Shown one piece after another: positions 16,000 through 25,804 of a stretch of 64,000 nucleotides of DNA (its first letter is position 1; every line of letters begins with the position of its first letter). The notes under the pieces were generated by a model that saw only the letters and a list, made by a program, of their open reading frames with translations, did no database searches and was not told the DNA's origin. Both the position numbers and the translations under genes were made by a program. This stretch comes from an uncultured Sphingomonas sp. (GTDB lineage: Bacteria > Pseudomonadota > Alphaproteobacteria > Sphingomonadales > Sphingomonadaceae), in assembly GCF_937871615.1 (NCBI RefSeq), contig NZ_CALMPA010000071.1, forward strand, positions 100,563 through 164,562. The letters are read 5' to 3'.

Positions 16000-16364
16000 C
16001 CGCCTCGATCCTCACGGTCGACGATTCACCTAGCCTGCGCATGGCGATCCGCATCGCGCTGACCGGCGCGGGCTATACCGTTTCCGAAGCCGGCGACGGG
16101 CTGGAGGGGCTGAACGCCGCGAAGGCCACGTCGTTCGACATGATTATCGCCGATCTCAACATGCCGAACATGGATGGGCTGACGATGATCCGCGAACTGC
16201 GGAAGGATCCCGGCAATTGCGGCACGCCGATCATCTTTCTCACCACCGAAAGCGATGAGTCGATGAAGCAGCAGGCCAAAGCCGCCGGGGCGACCGGCTG
16301 GCTGGTGAAGCCGTTCGTCCCCGAACAACTGATCCGCGTCGCCAAGAAGGTGCTTGGCCGGTGA
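15996..16364 (+). CDS. cheY: CheY-type response regulator (system 2)
   Basis: The complete 122-residue receiver has LTVDDSPSLRM, IADLNMPNMDG (phospho-acceptor Asp), FLTTESDES and WLVKPF. It lies between STAS and cheA with 4-nt overlaps on both sides. Because it belongs to a second pathway, its output may be something other than the flagellar switch. Confidence 0.94.
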   Translation: MTASILTVDDSPSLRMAIRIALTGAGYTVSEAGDGLEGLNAAKATSFDMIIADLNMPNMDGLTMIRELRKDPGNCGTPIIFLTTESDESMKQQAKAAGATGWLVKPFVPEQLIRVAKKVLGR

Positions 16365-18325
16365 GCGCGCCCGATCCGATCGCCGCATTCCGGCTGGAGG
16401 CGAGCGACCTGCTCGACCAGATCGAACAGGCGCTGCTCGACCTCGGCCACCGGCTCGACGATCGCGATCTCGTCGATGCGGTGTTTCGCGGGCTGCACAC
16501 GCTCAAGGGATCGGGCGCGATGTTCGGTTTCGATGCGCTCGCCAGCTTCACCCATCATTGCGAGACGGCGTTCGACCGCGTCCGCAAGGGGCTGGCCCCC
16601 GCCACCGCCGAACTGGTCGCGGTGATCCTTTCGGCACGAGACCATATGCGCGCGCTGGTGGAAGGCGACGGCGCCGGGCTGGAGGCCGCGGGCGACGCCA
16701 TCCTCACCGATCTGCAAGCCGCGATCGACGGGGCGCCGCCGCTCGACGCCACGACTGGTGGCGCACCGTCGCCGCAACGCGGCTGGCGGCTGTTTTTCCG
16801 CCTCCCCGCCGATGCGATGGCGAACGGCACCAACCCGCTGACGCTGCTCGACGAACTGCGCGCGCTCGGCGAGTGCCGCATCGTCGCGCATCCCGACGCG
16901 ATCCCGCCCCTCCCCGCGCTGATCCCAAGCGAATGCCATATCGCGTGGGAAGCGGAATTGCGCGGAGACATCACGCGCGAGGATATCGAGGACGTGTTCA
17001 TCTTCGTGATGGACGATATGGAATTGCGCATCGAGCCGCTCGCGGCGCCCGATGCCCCGAGCGAGCCGGCGGCGACGCCGACCACGTCCGCGCCCGCCGC
17101 CGCCAACGACAGCGCCGCCCCGGCGACGCGCGCCACCGCCAAACCGCAGGGCGAGAATGTCCGCGTTCCGGCTGAGCGGCTCGACGAGCTGATGAACCGG
17201 GTGGGCGAACTGGTGATCGTGCAGAGCCGGTTGTCGCAGCTCGCCAACGCCGTCGGCAGCAGTCTCGCGCTGCGTTCGATATCGGAGGAGATCGAGCGGC
17301 TCGCCGGTGAATTGCGCGACACGATGATGGTGCTGCGGATGGTGCCGGTGGCCACGCTGTTCAGCCGCTTCCGCCGCCTTGTCCACGATCTGGCGCGCGA
17401 TACCGGCAAGGCGATCGACCTCCACACCGAAGGCGAAAGCACCGAGGTCGACAAGACGGTGATCGAGCGTCTCGCCGATCCGCTCATCCACCTGATCCGC
17501 AACGCCTGCGATCATGGGCTGGAGACGCCTGCGGAGCGCATCGCCGCCGGCAAGCCCGAGGCCGGGCGCATCGCGCTCACCGCGCATCAGGCGGGCGGCG
17601 AGGTGGTCATCACCATCCGCGACGACGGGCGCGGCATTGATCGGGCACGGGTGCGCGCGAAGGCCGAAGCGCACGGGCTGATCCAGCCGGGGCAGCAGCT
17701 TGCCGATCATGATCTGCTTCAGCTCATCTTCCACCCCGGCTTTTCCACCGCCGCCGAAATCACCAGCCTTTCCGGGCGCGGCGTCGGCATGGATGTCGTC
17801 AAGCGCACGATCGAAAGCCTGCGCGGCGCGATCGACGTGACCAGTACGCCCGGCGAAGGATCGGTGATCGAGCTGCGGATTCCGCTGACGCTCGCGATCA
17901 TCGACGGGCTGCTCGTGCGCGTCGGCGAGGGGCGCTACGTCATCCCACTCGCCGCGGTCGAGGAATGTATCGAGCTGAGCCTCGAAGACGATCTGCGCGC
18001 GCGCGGACGCAGCCTGATCTCGCTCCGGGACCGGCTGGTGCCGTTCCTCCGGCTGCGCGAATTGTTCGACACCGGCACCCGGCCCGATCCGCACCAGAAG
18101 ATCGTCGTGATCGCGACGGGCGCGGAGCGCGTCGGGCTGGTGGTCGATCAGATCATCGGCAGCCATCAGACCGTCATCAAATCCATGTCGCCGCTGCATC
18201 GCGAGGTGACGACCTTCGCGGGCGCCACGATCCTCGGCGACGGCGATGTCGCGCTGATCCTCGACGTGACGCAGCTCGTCGCCCTTGGCCAGCATCAGGA
18301 GGAGCGGCTGCGCGCCGCTGGATGA
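16361..18325 (+). CDS. cheA: Chemotaxis histidine kinase CheA (system 2)
   Basis: The 654-residue kinase has an HPt domain with H46 (FRGLHTLKGSGAMFGF), a P2-like region around RLFFRLPADAMANGTNPLTL, a dimer domain from about 265 (ENVRVPAERLDELMNRVGEL), ATPase motifs (IRNACDHGLET, IRDDGRGIDR, GRGVGMDVV) and a CheW-like end. It is shorter than the system 1 CheA and lacks that protein's duplicated linker. The GTG or TTG alternatives are not needed; the start overlaps cheY by 4 nt. Confidence 0.96.
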   Translation: MSAPDPIAAFRLEASDLLDQIEQALLDLGHRLDDRDLVDAVFRGLHTLKGSGAMFGFDALASFTHHCETAFDRVRKGLAPATAELVAVILSARDHMRALVEGDGAGLEAAGDAILTDLQAAIDGAPPLDATTGGAPSPQRGWRLFFRLPADAMANGTNPLTLLDELRALGECRIVAHPDAIPPLPALIPSECHIAWEAELRGDITREDIEDVFIFVMDDMELRIEPLAAPDAPSEPAATPTTSAPAAANDSAAPATRATAKPQGENVRVPAERLDELMNRVGELVIVQSRLSQLANAVGSSLALRSISEEIERLAGELRDTMMVLRMVPVATLFSRFRRLVHDLARDTGKAIDLHTEGESTEVDKTVIERLADPLIHLIRNACDHGLETPAERIAAGKPEAGRIALTAHQAGGEVVITIRDDGRGIDRARVRAKAEAHGLIQPGQQLADHDLLQLIFHPGFSTAAEITSLSGRGVGMDVVKRTIESLRGAIDVTSTPGEGSVIELRIPLTLAIIDGLLVRVGEGRYVIPLAAVEECIELSLEDDLRARGRSLISLRDRLVPFLRLRELFDTGTRPDPHQKIVVIATGAERVGLVVDQIIGSHQTVIKSMSPLHREVTTFAGATILGDGDVALILDVTQLVALGQHQEERLRAAG

Positions 18326-18328
18326 GCT

Positions 18329-18853
18329 ATGACCGAACCAACACCCACCAACTGGGATGAATCCGGCACGCTGGAGGTGCTGACCTTCGATATCGGCGGC
18401 GAGACACTCGCGCTCGAAGCCGTGCTCGTCCGTGAGATCCTCGATCTGCTGCCCGAAACCGTCGTGCCCGGCGCGCCGCCGCTCGTGGCGAGCGTCATCA
18501 ATTTCCGTGGCCGGATCATTCCGCTCGCTGATCTGAGGGTCGCGTTCGGGATGCCGAGCGGCGATCGCACCGTGGACAGCCGGATCGTGGTGATCGAAAT
18601 CGCCACCGAAGACGAGCCGATCCACATCGGCCTGCGCGCCGACAAGGTTCACGAGGTCGCCACGCTACGCCGCGACAGCAGCGAACCGCCGCCCGCGATC
18701 GGGATGCGCTGGCGGCGCGATTACGTCCGCGATCTCGTCCGCCATGCCGATGGCGTGGTCATCCTGCCGGACCTGCCGGCCATTTTCCATTCTTCACTCG
18801 CCGGAGAAGGTGGCGATTCCGCGCAGCGGCCCGCCTCCACCGTCCACCAATAA
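18329..18853 (+). CDS. cheW: CheW coupling protein (system 2, first copy)
   Basis: The 174-residue CheW domain protein has [19 protein letters not shown] at the front, then [20 protein letters not shown] and the later [13 protein letters not shown]. It links the receptor at 18870 to CheA. It starts 3 nt after the cheA stop and is followed 16 nt later by the receptor gene. Confidence 0.94.
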   Translation: MTEPTPTNWDESGTLEVLTFDIGGETLALEAVLVREILDLLPETVVPGAPPLVASVINFRGRIIPLADLRVAFGMPSGDRTVDSRIVVIEIATEDEPIHIGLRADKVHEVATLRRDSSEPPPAIGMRWRRDYVRDLVRHADGVVILPDLPAIFHSSLAGEGGDSAQRPASTVHQ

Positions 18854-18869
18854 CCCCAGGGGGAAACCC

Positions 18870-20681
18870 ATGCGCGCTACAATCAAGCTGAAACTCGGAA
18901 TTACCTTCGGCATTGTCATCGCGGTGCTGATCGCGGTGAGCACCACCGCCGTGCTGCGGATGGCATCGCTCAATCAGGCCATTGGCGATCTGATCGCCGG
19001 CCCGTCGGCGCGGCTGGATGTCGCGCAACTGATCCGCGCGAACTTCAGCGACATCGCCCGCAACGAACGCAATATCGCACTCACCACCGACACGGAACTC
19101 GGGAAGGAATTCGACGCGAAGATCACCAAGTCGCGCGGCATTTTCGAAGAACTGCTCGACAAGGGCGAACATCTCGCCACCCCGGCGAGCAAGGATACCT
19201 GGCGCAATATCCGGGCGACCTACGAAACCTTCAAGCCGATCGACGACAGGATCCGTATGCTGGGCCTGTCGAACAAGAACGCCGAATCCGGGGTGCTTTC
19301 GCTTGGTGACGGGCGCCGCGCCAACGATCAGATCTTCAAATATTCGCAGGATCTGGTCGATCAGGCGCGCGATGAGATGGAGCAGGCCAGCAAGAACGCC
19401 GAACAGGTCTATCTCGATGCGCGCACGATCCTGTTTACCGCATCGGTCATCGCCTTTCTCGTCGCGCTGGCGGGCGCCGTCTGGCTTTCGATGATCGTTT
19501 CGCGCGGCCTGAAGCGCATTGCCCATGCCGTGGACGCGGTGGCGATCGGCGATCTCGAACAGGAGGTCAAAGTCACGTCGAACGACGAAATCCGCGATCT
19601 CGTCGATACCGTCAACGGCATGACCGCCAACCTGCGCGTCAGCGCCGGCCTCGCGGACAAGATCGCCAATGGCGATCTGACGATGCAGCATACCCCGCTT
19701 TCGCAGAAGGACATGCTCGGCCACGCGCTGGTCCGCATGATCGAGCGCCTGCGCGGCGTGGTGGGCAATGCCAACGCCGCCGCGAATAATGTGTCGACCG
19801 GCAGCCAGCAGCTTTCGGCAAGCTCGGAGCAGGTATCGCAGGGGGCGACCGAGCAGGCCGCCGCGGCGGAACAGGCTTCCGCTTCGATGGAGGAGATGGC
19901 CGCCAACATCAAACAGAATGCCGACAACGCCGCGCAGACCGAGAAGATCGCGCGCCAGTCCTCCAAGGATGCCGAAACCAGCGGCGTCGCGGTGGAAAAG
20001 GCCGTGATCGCGATGCGCACCATCGCGGACAAGATCGGCATCGTGCAGGAAATCGCGCGCCAGACCGATCTGCTCGCGCTCAACGCGGCGGTGGAGGCCG
20101 CGCGCGCCGGTGAGCATGGCCGCGGCTTCGCGGTGGTCGCCTCCGAAGTGCGCAAGCTCGCCGAGCGCAGCCAGACGGCGGCGGCTGAAATCGGCGCGGT
20201 CTCGTCCGATACGGTTCACGCCGCCACCGAGGCGGGCGAGATGCTGACGCGGCTGGTGCCCGATATCCGCCGCACCGCAGAGTTGATCGCCGAGATCAGC
20301 GCCGCCTGCCGCGAACAGGATATCGGGGCGGCCCAGATCAACGAAGCGATCCGCCAGCTCGATCAGGTCACGCAGCAGAATGCCGGCGCATCGGAGCAGA
20401 TTTCGAGCACGTCCGAGGAACTGGCCGCGCAGGCGGAGGAATTGCAGACCAGCATCTCCTATTTCCGCGTTTCCGCCGCCGATGGCGCGCAGCGCGCGGG
20501 CGGAGCCAAGCCCCGCCAGGCCGCACCGCGCGCGACGCATCGCCCGATGACGGCCCCTGCGAAGGCCGCCGCGCGGCCCAACCCGGTCCACGATCAGCAG
20601 GCGCGCGCGAAAGGCTTCGCGCTCGACCTGACGAACGGCGGCCCGGATGCGGAGGATGCCGAGTTCGGACAGGCGGCATGA
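18870..20681 (+). CDS. Methyl-accepting chemotaxis protein, 4-helix-bundle type (system 2)
   Basis: The 603-residue receptor has two transmembrane helices (about residues 9-30 and 190-212) around a helical-bundle sensor domain, then HAMP and a standard signalling domain with the canonical tip [19 protein letters not shown] and [18 protein letters not shown]. It ends without a CheR-binding pentapeptide. It sits between two cheW genes and overlaps the second by 4 nt. The ATG at 18870 follows AGGGGGAAA. Confidence 0.94.
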   Translation: MRATIKLKLGITFGIVIAVLIAVSTTAVLRMASLNQAIGDLIAGPSARLDVAQLIRANFSDIARNERNIALTTDTELGKEFDAKITKSRGIFEELLDKGEHLATPASKDTWRNIRATYETFKPIDDRIRMLGLSNKNAESGVLSLGDGRRANDQIFKYSQDLVDQARDEMEQASKNAEQVYLDARTILFTASVIAFLVALAGAVWLSMIVSRGLKRIAHAVDAVAIGDLEQEVKVTSNDEIRDLVDTVNGMTANLRVSAGLADKIANGDLTMQHTPLSQKDMLGHALVRMIERLRGVVGNANAAANNVSTGSQQLSASSEQVSQGATEQAAAAEQASASMEEMAANIKQNADNAAQTEKIARQSSKDAETSGVAVEKAVIAMRTIADKIGIVQEIARQTDLLALNAAVEAARAGEHGRGFAVVASEVRKLAERSQTAAAEIGAVSSDTVHAATEAGEMLTRLVPDIRRTAELIAEISAACREQDIGAAQINEAIRQLDQVTQQNAGASEQISSTSEELAAQAEELQTSISYFRVSAADGAQRAGGAKPRQAAPRATHRPMTAPAKAAARPNPVHDQQARAKGFALDLTNGGPDAEDAEFGQAA

Positions 20682-21163
20682 CCGGCGCGGCCGATATCCA
20701 GGCGGTAACCTTCGGCCTGGGCGACGAGACGTTCGCGGTGCCGGTGGAATATGTGCGGGAGATCCTCGATTATCGGGAAACCTTCCGCATCCCGAACGGC
20801 CCCGCCTGGCTGCTCGGCCTCACCGACATGCGCGGTCAGGGGGTGGCGACGATCGACTTCCGGGTGCGGCTCGGCCTGCCCGCGACGGTCGCGTCCCCTG
20901 CCACCCGCATCCTCGTGGTGGATGTGCCGCTGGAGGATCGGGCGCTGACGCTCGGGCTGGTGGTCGATCGCGTGCTGGAGGTGAGCAGCCTTCAGCGCGG
21001 CGCGATCGAGCCGGCGCCGGATATCGGGGTGGCATGGCCGTCGGACTTCATCGCCGGCATGATCCGGCGCACCGAGGGCTTTGTCGTATTGCTCGATATC
21101 GCGCGGATTTTCTCCGCCGCGGATGCCGGGGCGCTCGCCGCCCCGGCGCTGGCCGCCGCCTGA
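20678..21163 (+). CDS. cheW: CheW coupling protein (system 2, second copy)
   Basis: The 161-residue CheW protein has [18 protein letters not shown], the core [19 protein letters not shown] and the late [14 protein letters not shown] second cheW in the operon is common where more than one receptor type must be linked. It overlaps the receptor stop (ATGA). Confidence 0.94.
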   Translation: MTGAADIQAVTFGLGDETFAVPVEYVREILDYRETFRIPNGPAWLLGLTDMRGQGVATIDFRVRLGLPATVASPATRILVVDVPLEDRALTLGLVVDRVLEVSSLQRGAIEPAPDIGVAWPSDFIAGMIRRTEGFVVLLDIARIFSAADAGALAAPALAAA

Positions 21164-21181
21164 TCCACGCGGCCTGATCCA

Positions 21182-21212
21182 CGCCGTCTGCCGCGCGACG
21201 CGACAGACGGCG
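21182..21212. terminator. Hairpin between cheW and cheR
   Basis: Nine-base arms CGCCGTCTG and CAGACGGCG are separated by 13 nt, in the 86-nt gap between cheW and cheR. No long T run follows. It could be a partial terminator or an RNA stability element that sets the cheR-cheB level. Confidence 0.4.
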
Positions 21213-21249
21213 CCAGCTCCTTCTTCCCGAACGCTGCCGGAGTTCCCCC

Positions 21250-22104
21250 TTGCCCGCGACCGCTCGCCTCGCCCATGCCGCCGCCTCGCCACTCGGCGAG
21301 CGCAATTTCCGGCGGCTGGCCGCCTTCATCCACGATCAGGCGGGCATCAAGATGCCGGCGAACAAGAAGGCGATGCTGGAGAGCCGGCTTCGCCGCCGGC
21401 TCGACGCGACCGGCGCGCGGACGCTCGACGAATATTGCGATTTCCTATTCGCGGGCACCAATGCGGATCGTGAAAGGCCGCATCTCATCAACGCGGTGAC
21501 CACCAACAAAACCGATTTCTTCCGCGAACCGGTGCATTTCACCTATCTGCGCGAAACATTGCTTCCCGCGCTCGCCGCGCGCGGCAGCCAGCCGGTCCGC
21601 GCCTGGAGCGCGGCCTGCTCGACCGGGCCGGAAGCCTATACGATCGCCATGGTGCTCGACGATTTCGCCGCAGGCGGCGCCGGCCCCGCGTTCGGCATCC
21701 TTGCCACCGATATCGACACCGAGGTGCTGGCGATCGCCCGAGCCGGCATCTATCCGGCGCAATTGCTCGATCCCGTGCCGCCGTTGCTGCGGCACAAATA
21801 TGTCATGTCGCCGAGGAACCCCGCGCGGCGCGAGGTGCGCATCGCCCCGGCTTTGCGCAGCGCGATCGGCTTCGCGCGGCTCAACCTGATGGACGATCAT
21901 TATCCGATCGGCGCGCCGATGGACCTGATATTCTGCCGCAACGTGCTGATCTATTTCGATAAACCCACGCAGTTCCGCGTGGTGTCCCGCCTTACCGATT
22001 GCCTCGCCCCCGGCGGCCATCTGTTCCTCGGCCATTCGGAATCCATCACCGGGCTTGATCTGCCGCTGGAGCAGGTCGCCAACACCGTCTTCCGCCGGAG
22101 CTGA
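21250..22104 (+). CDS. cheR: Chemotaxis protein methyltransferase CheR (system 2)
   Basis: The 284-residue enzyme has [12 protein letters not shown], the SAM-binding [18 protein letters not shown] and the end motif [15 protein letters not shown] with LGHSESI. Translation probably starts at a TTG (21250), 8 nt after GGAG; there is no in-frame ATG that keeps the N-terminal domain. It is followed by cheB after 4 nt. Confidence 0.94.
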   Translation: MPATARLAHAAASPLGERNFRRLAAFIHDQAGIKMPANKKAMLESRLRRRLDATGARTLDEYCDFLFAGTNADRERPHLINAVTTNKTDFFREPVHFTYLRETLLPALAARGSQPVRAWSAACSTGPEAYTIAMVLDDFAAGGAGPAFGILATDIDTEVLAIARAGIYPAQLLDPVPPLLRHKYVMSPRNPARREVRIAPALRSAIGFARLNLMDDHYPIGAPMDLIFCRNVLIYFDKPTQFRVVSRLTDCLAPGGHLFLGHSESITGLDLPLEQVANTVFRRS

Positions 22105-22108
22105 GCCG

Positions 22109-23179
22109 ATGATCCGCGTGCTCGTGATCGACGATTCCGCCAGCGTCCGCCAGACGATGACCCGCGTTCTGGAGGAAGACCCCGAGATCAGGGTGATCGC
22201 CGCCGCCGCCGATCCGTTCAGCGCGGCGCGGCACATCCAGGAGGAGGTGCCCGACGTCATCACGCTGGATGTGGAAATGCCGCGGATGGACGGCATCACC
22301 TTCCTGCGCAAGCTGATGCAGCAATGCCCGGTGCCGGTGGTGATGTGCTCATCGCTGACCGAAGACGGCTCGGAAACCCTGCTTCAGGCGATGGAGGCGG
22401 GCGCGGTGGATGTGATCCTGAAGCCAAGCATCGGCGTCGCGGATCATCTGATCGAACATAATATGCGGATTCGGGAGGTGGTGAAGGGCGCCGCGCGCGC
22501 GCGGGTCGGCAACCGGCCGAAGCCGCGCCCGATCGCCGCCGCCCCGCAGCAGCGGCTGACCGCCGACGCGGTGTTGCCCGCGCCCAATGGCAAGCCGATG
22601 AGCCGCACGACGGAAATGGTGGTGTGCATCGGCGCGTCGACCGGCGGGACCGAGGCGTTGCGCGCTGTGCTGGAGGTGCTGCCCGCCAATGCGCCCGGCA
22701 TCCTTGTCGTCCAGCATATGCCCGAACGCTTCACCCGCGCCTTCGCCTCCCGGCTGGACGGGCTGTGCGAAGTGAGCGTGAAGGAAGCCGCCGATGGCGA
22801 TCCGGTGCTGCGCGGGCATGTGCTGATCGCGCCGGGCGGTCGCCACCTGATGCTCCAGCGGCAGGGTGCGCGTTATCATGCGGTGGTGCGCGACGGGCCT
22901 CTGGTATCGCGCCATCGCCCGTCGGTCGACGTGCTGTTCCGTTCCGCCGCCCGATCGGCGGGATCGAACGCGATCGGCATCATCATGACCGGCATGGGCG
23001 ACGATGGCGCGCGCGGCCTCCTCGAAATGAAGCAGGCGGGCGCGCGGACGTTCGCGCAGGATGAGGAAAGCTCGGTCGTGTTCGGTATGCCCAAGGAAGC
23101 GATAGCGCGCGGCGCCGCCGACCGGATCGTGCCGCTTGGCGATATCGCGCGGGAATTGCTCGCGGCGACCATGCGCTAG
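22109..23179 (+). CDS. cheB: Protein-glutamate methylesterase CheB (system 2)
   Basis: The 356-residue protein has a receiver domain ([10 protein letters not shown]; phospho-acceptor D54 in [10 protein letters not shown]) and a methylesterase domain with GASTGG (S177), VQHMPERF (H203) and [10 protein letters not shown]. It is the last gene of the tight system 2 run. It has an insert-like basic linker at about residues 128-168. The ATG at 22109 gives the expected MIRVLVIDD. Confidence 0.96.
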   Translation: MIRVLVIDDSASVRQTMTRVLEEDPEIRVIAAAADPFSAARHIQEEVPDVITLDVEMPRMDGITFLRKLMQQCPVPVVMCSSLTEDGSETLLQAMEAGAVDVILKPSIGVADHLIEHNMRIREVVKGAARARVGNRPKPRPIAAAPQQRLTADAVLPAPNGKPMSRTTEMVVCIGASTGGTEALRAVLEVLPANAPGILVVQHMPERFTRAFASRLDGLCEVSVKEAADGDPVLRGHVLIAPGGRHLMLQRQGARYHAVVRDGPLVSRHRPSVDVLFRSAARSAGSNAIGIIMTGMGDDGARGLLEMKQAGARTFAQDEESSVVFGMPKEAIARGAADRIVPLGDIARELLAATMR

Positions 23180-23221
23180 CCCATTTCAGTCCGCCGCCTG
23201 TGCCCCGGCGCGGATTTTCTT

Positions 23222-23230
23222 CCTATCATG
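23222..23230 (+). promoter_or_regulatory. Promoter-like element CCTATCATG
   Basis: This variant of the recurring CCTATAAT(T/G) element lies 25 nt before the GTG start of the DITRQ protein gene, so that gene may have its own transcript. Confidence 0.3.
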
Positions 23231-23254
23231 TGATGGTTCAGCCGGGAGGCAATT

Positions 23255-24973
23255 GTGTATTTCGCCAACAACATAACGGGCTCCGCCGAACCATGTTCGG
23301 CGCTGGAGAGCCTTGAAGCGGAATTGCGCGATCTGACAAGCAATCTCGACAGCCGGTTCGTGCGCGCCGGGCAGACGCTTGGCGAGGCATATGACATCGT
23401 GGAGCGGCTGATCGGCGGCCTCGACGGCGTGATTCACGCGCTGGACGAGGATGCCGCCAACGCCGCGATCGCGCGAATGCAGGCGACCGCCAGTCATCTG
23501 ATGCGGATTCCCGAGCGGCAGGCGGCGCGCGCGGACGCGTTCGACACGATCCGCGCCATGAACGGCGCGATCGGGCAGCAGATGTGGAAGATCAACCGCC
23601 TGCTCAGCTTCCTCAGGATTTGCGGCCTGAACATCAAGATCGCCGCCGCGGGCGCACAGGATTTCGCGGATTTCGCCGAGATCATCTTCGCCCGGATTGA
23701 TCTGGGCGAGCGCGAGATCAGTGAGATCGGTCGCACCTCGGAGCGATTGCACGCGGGCATCGCCGGGGTGGAGGATGTGGAACATCGCCTCGCCGCCGAA
23801 AGCCGGCGCGTCGTGCCGGCGGTTCCGCAGAAGCTGAACGCCGATGCCGACGCGCTCGCCCTTCACCAGCAGAATTCGAGCGCGCGCGCCACGCGCAGCG
23901 CGGAGGTGGCGCGTGCGCTGCGTGCGCCTGTCGCCGCCGCGATCGGCGCGATCCAGATCGGCGACATCACGCGGCAACGGCTTGAGCATGTGACGGACGG
24001 CATTCGCGCGGCGCGCGCGTTCCTGGCCGAACACCCCGATATCGACACCGGCGCCGCAACCGCGATCCACGATCATGTGCTGGCGATGCTGGCGGCGCAG
24101 GCCGAAGATACCATTCGCGATATGGCGCGGGATTCGCGCGTGCTCACCGAAAGTATGCAGGCGATCAGCCCCGGCGTCGCGGCGCTGCTCGAACTCGCCG
24201 GCACCGCGGACGCTTCGCCCGAGGGCGTCGCCTTGTTCGAAACGGTGGAACGCAACATCCGCCAGGTCACCACGCTGACCAGCCAGTTGCATGAGGCCGA
24301 TGCGCGATCGAGCCGGTTGGGCAACGACGCATCGGCGACGGCGAACGATCTCGCGCGCCGCGCGCGGCATATCCATCGCATCACCAACGATGTGCAGCAG
24401 ATGGCGTGGAACACCGATCTGCGCTGCCACCGCATGGGGGACGAGGGCCGCGCGCTTGCCAGCGTCGCGGGCGAAATCCGTGGTCTGGCAAACCAGCTCG
24501 AAACAATATCATCCGATATTTCCAGCCTGTTCGACCGGCTGGCGGACGCCGCCGCGGCGATCCGCGCGCCATGGGAGGACGTGCCCGATGCAGCCGGCGC
24601 GCTGACCGGATCGCTCGACTTTATCCGCACCGGCAGTGATCGGTTGCAGGCCAGCCTCGCCGCATTGCGGCGCGATATCGAAACCGTGGCGCTTGTTCTC
24701 GACGGGATCGAGCGCGCGGTCGATTGCGAACAGCTTGTCGCCGATCTGTCGCGGATCGCCACCGGAATCGGCGCATTCGGCGCGGCGACCGATCCCGCGC
24801 GCGAAGATATCGCGCCGTTGCTGGACGAGTTGCTTCGCGGAATCGCCGCCACCTACACCATGACCCGCGAGCGCGAGGTTCATCGCCTGTTCGCCGCCGC
24901 CGAGGACGCCACCGACCCGGCCGGAACGGTAGAAGCGATGGCCGAGGATGATTTCGACGACGGTCTGTTCTGA
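23255..24973 (+). CDS. Soluble receptor-like protein with CheZ-type DITRQ motif and acidic CheZ-like tail
   Basis: This 572-residue protein has no transmembrane segment and appears almost entirely helical. Residues 234-246 read IQIGDITRQRLEH, where D237-x-x-x-Q241 has the CheZ catalytic spacing and context (QDLTGQ in CheZ). Around residues 385-420 there is a decayed receptor tip: WNTDLRCHRMGDEGRALASV and AGEIRGLANQLE. The last residues, AEDDFDDGLF, resemble the acidic, Phe-ending CheY-P-binding tail of CheZ. The start is GTG after GGGAGG. A CheY-P phosphatase built on a receptor-like scaffold is the favoured inference. Confidence 0.6.
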   Translation: MYFANNITGSAEPCSALESLEAELRDLTSNLDSRFVRAGQTLGEAYDIVERLIGGLDGVIHALDEDAANAAIARMQATASHLMRIPERQAARADAFDTIRAMNGAIGQQMWKINRLLSFLRICGLNIKIAAAGAQDFADFAEIIFARIDLGEREISEIGRTSERLHAGIAGVEDVEHRLAAESRRVVPAVPQKLNADADALALHQQNSSARATRSAEVARALRAPVAAAIGAIQIGDITRQRLEHVTDGIRAARAFLAEHPDIDTGAATAIHDHVLAMLAAQAEDTIRDMARDSRVLTESMQAISPGVAALLELAGTADASPEGVALFETVERNIRQVTTLTSQLHEADARSSRLGNDASATANDLARRARHIHRITNDVQQMAWNTDLRCHRMGDEGRALASVAGEIRGLANQLETISSDISSLFDRLADAAAAIRAPWEDVPDAAGALTGSLDFIRTGSDRLQASLAALRRDIETVALVLDGIERAVDCEQLVADLSRIATGIGAFGAATDPAREDIAPLLDELLRGIAATYTMTREREVHRLFAAAEDATDPAGTVEAMAEDDFDDGLF

Positions 24974-25023
24974 CCGGACGATTCCAAACATCGCCCGGTT
25001 CGGGCGAACAGGCCGCGGCCTCT

Positions 25024-25032
25024 CCTATAATG
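25024..25032 (+). promoter_or_regulatory. Promoter-like element CCTATAATG upstream of the porin gene
   Basis: This close copy of the recurring element contains a full TATAAT hexamer, 34 nt before the porin start. No clear -35 box is seen. Confidence 0.45.
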
Positions 25033-25066
25033 GAAATATACTTCAACGCGCCGAAAGAAAACTTGT

Positions 25067-25774
25067 ATGCGTTTCGTCATTCCATCGGGGCTGGCCCCGT
25101 TTCTTTTGCTTTCTGCCCCCGCCGCGATGGCCGAGGATGCGGCGCCCGCGTTCAAGGTTTCGGGCACCGCGACGCTCATCAGCGATTATCGCTTCCGCGG
25201 CATTTCGCAGACCGACAAGGCGCCAGCCGTCCAGGGGACGATCGGGCTTTCGCACGATAGCGGCTTCTATATCGGCACCTGGGCGTCCTCGATCGACCTC
25301 GATCAGCACCACGGCCCCACCGAAGTCGATCTCTACGGCGGCTGGGCGCGGATGGTGTCGCCGCGCGACAGCGTCGATATCGCGATCGCTTACTACGCCT
25401 ATCCCGGCCACAGCGGCGCGGTGCGCACCAACTTCATGGAAAGCAGCGCCAAGCTCACCCACGATTTCGGCCCGCTGAAAGCCACGATGGGCACCAGCTA
25501 CGCCTGGGATCAGGCGGTGCTCGGCGGCGACAGCCTCTATCTCTACGGCGAGGCGGCGGCGCCGGTTCCCCACACGCCCCTCACCCTGAAGGCACATGCC
25601 GGGCGCAGCAAGGGCGCGCTCAGCCCCCGCGCGGGCGGTTATTACGACTGGTCGCTCGGCGCGGACGCCGCGTTCGGGCCGGTCACGCTGAGCGTCGCCT
25701 ATGTCGACACCGACCTGAAGCGAAATAACCAGGCCGCCGGCGGCGCCCTGTTCTCGATCAGCGCGGGCTTCTGA
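25067..25774 (+). CDS. TorF-family putative outer-membrane protein
   Basis: The 235-residue protein has a signal peptide (LAPFLLLSAPAAMAED) and then GTATLISDYRFRGISQTDKAP, the typical opening of the TIGR02001/TorF family of small beta-barrels. It has alternating strands with aromatic ends and closes on a C-terminal Phe, as outer-membrane barrels do. The substrate is unknown. It lies inside the chemotaxis cluster, just before a dCache receptor, which hints that it might bring in the ligand; this is inference. Confidence 0.85.
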   Translation: MRFVIPSGLAPFLLLSAPAAMAEDAAPAFKVSGTATLISDYRFRGISQTDKAPAVQGTIGLSHDSGFYIGTWASSIDLDQHHGPTEVDLYGGWARMVSPRDSVDIAIAYYAYPGHSGAVRTNFMESSAKLTHDFGPLKATMGTSYAWDQAVLGGDSLYLYGEAAAPVPHTPLTLKAHAGRSKGALSPRAGGYYDWSLGADAAFGPVTLSVAYVDTDLKRNNQAAGGALFSISAGF

Positions 25775-25804
25775 TCCCCCCATTCCTTCCACAGGAACAA
25801 GAGC

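Noticed and set aside
16073-18652. An 859-aa minus-strand frame antisense to cheA of system 2
   Set aside because: It is a shadow of the cheA gene, which has complete HPt, ATPase and CheW-like domains on the plus strand.
18759-20591. A 610-aa minus-strand frame antisense to the receptor gene
   Set aside because: The plus-strand receptor has transmembrane, HAMP and signalling motifs; the reverse frame has none.
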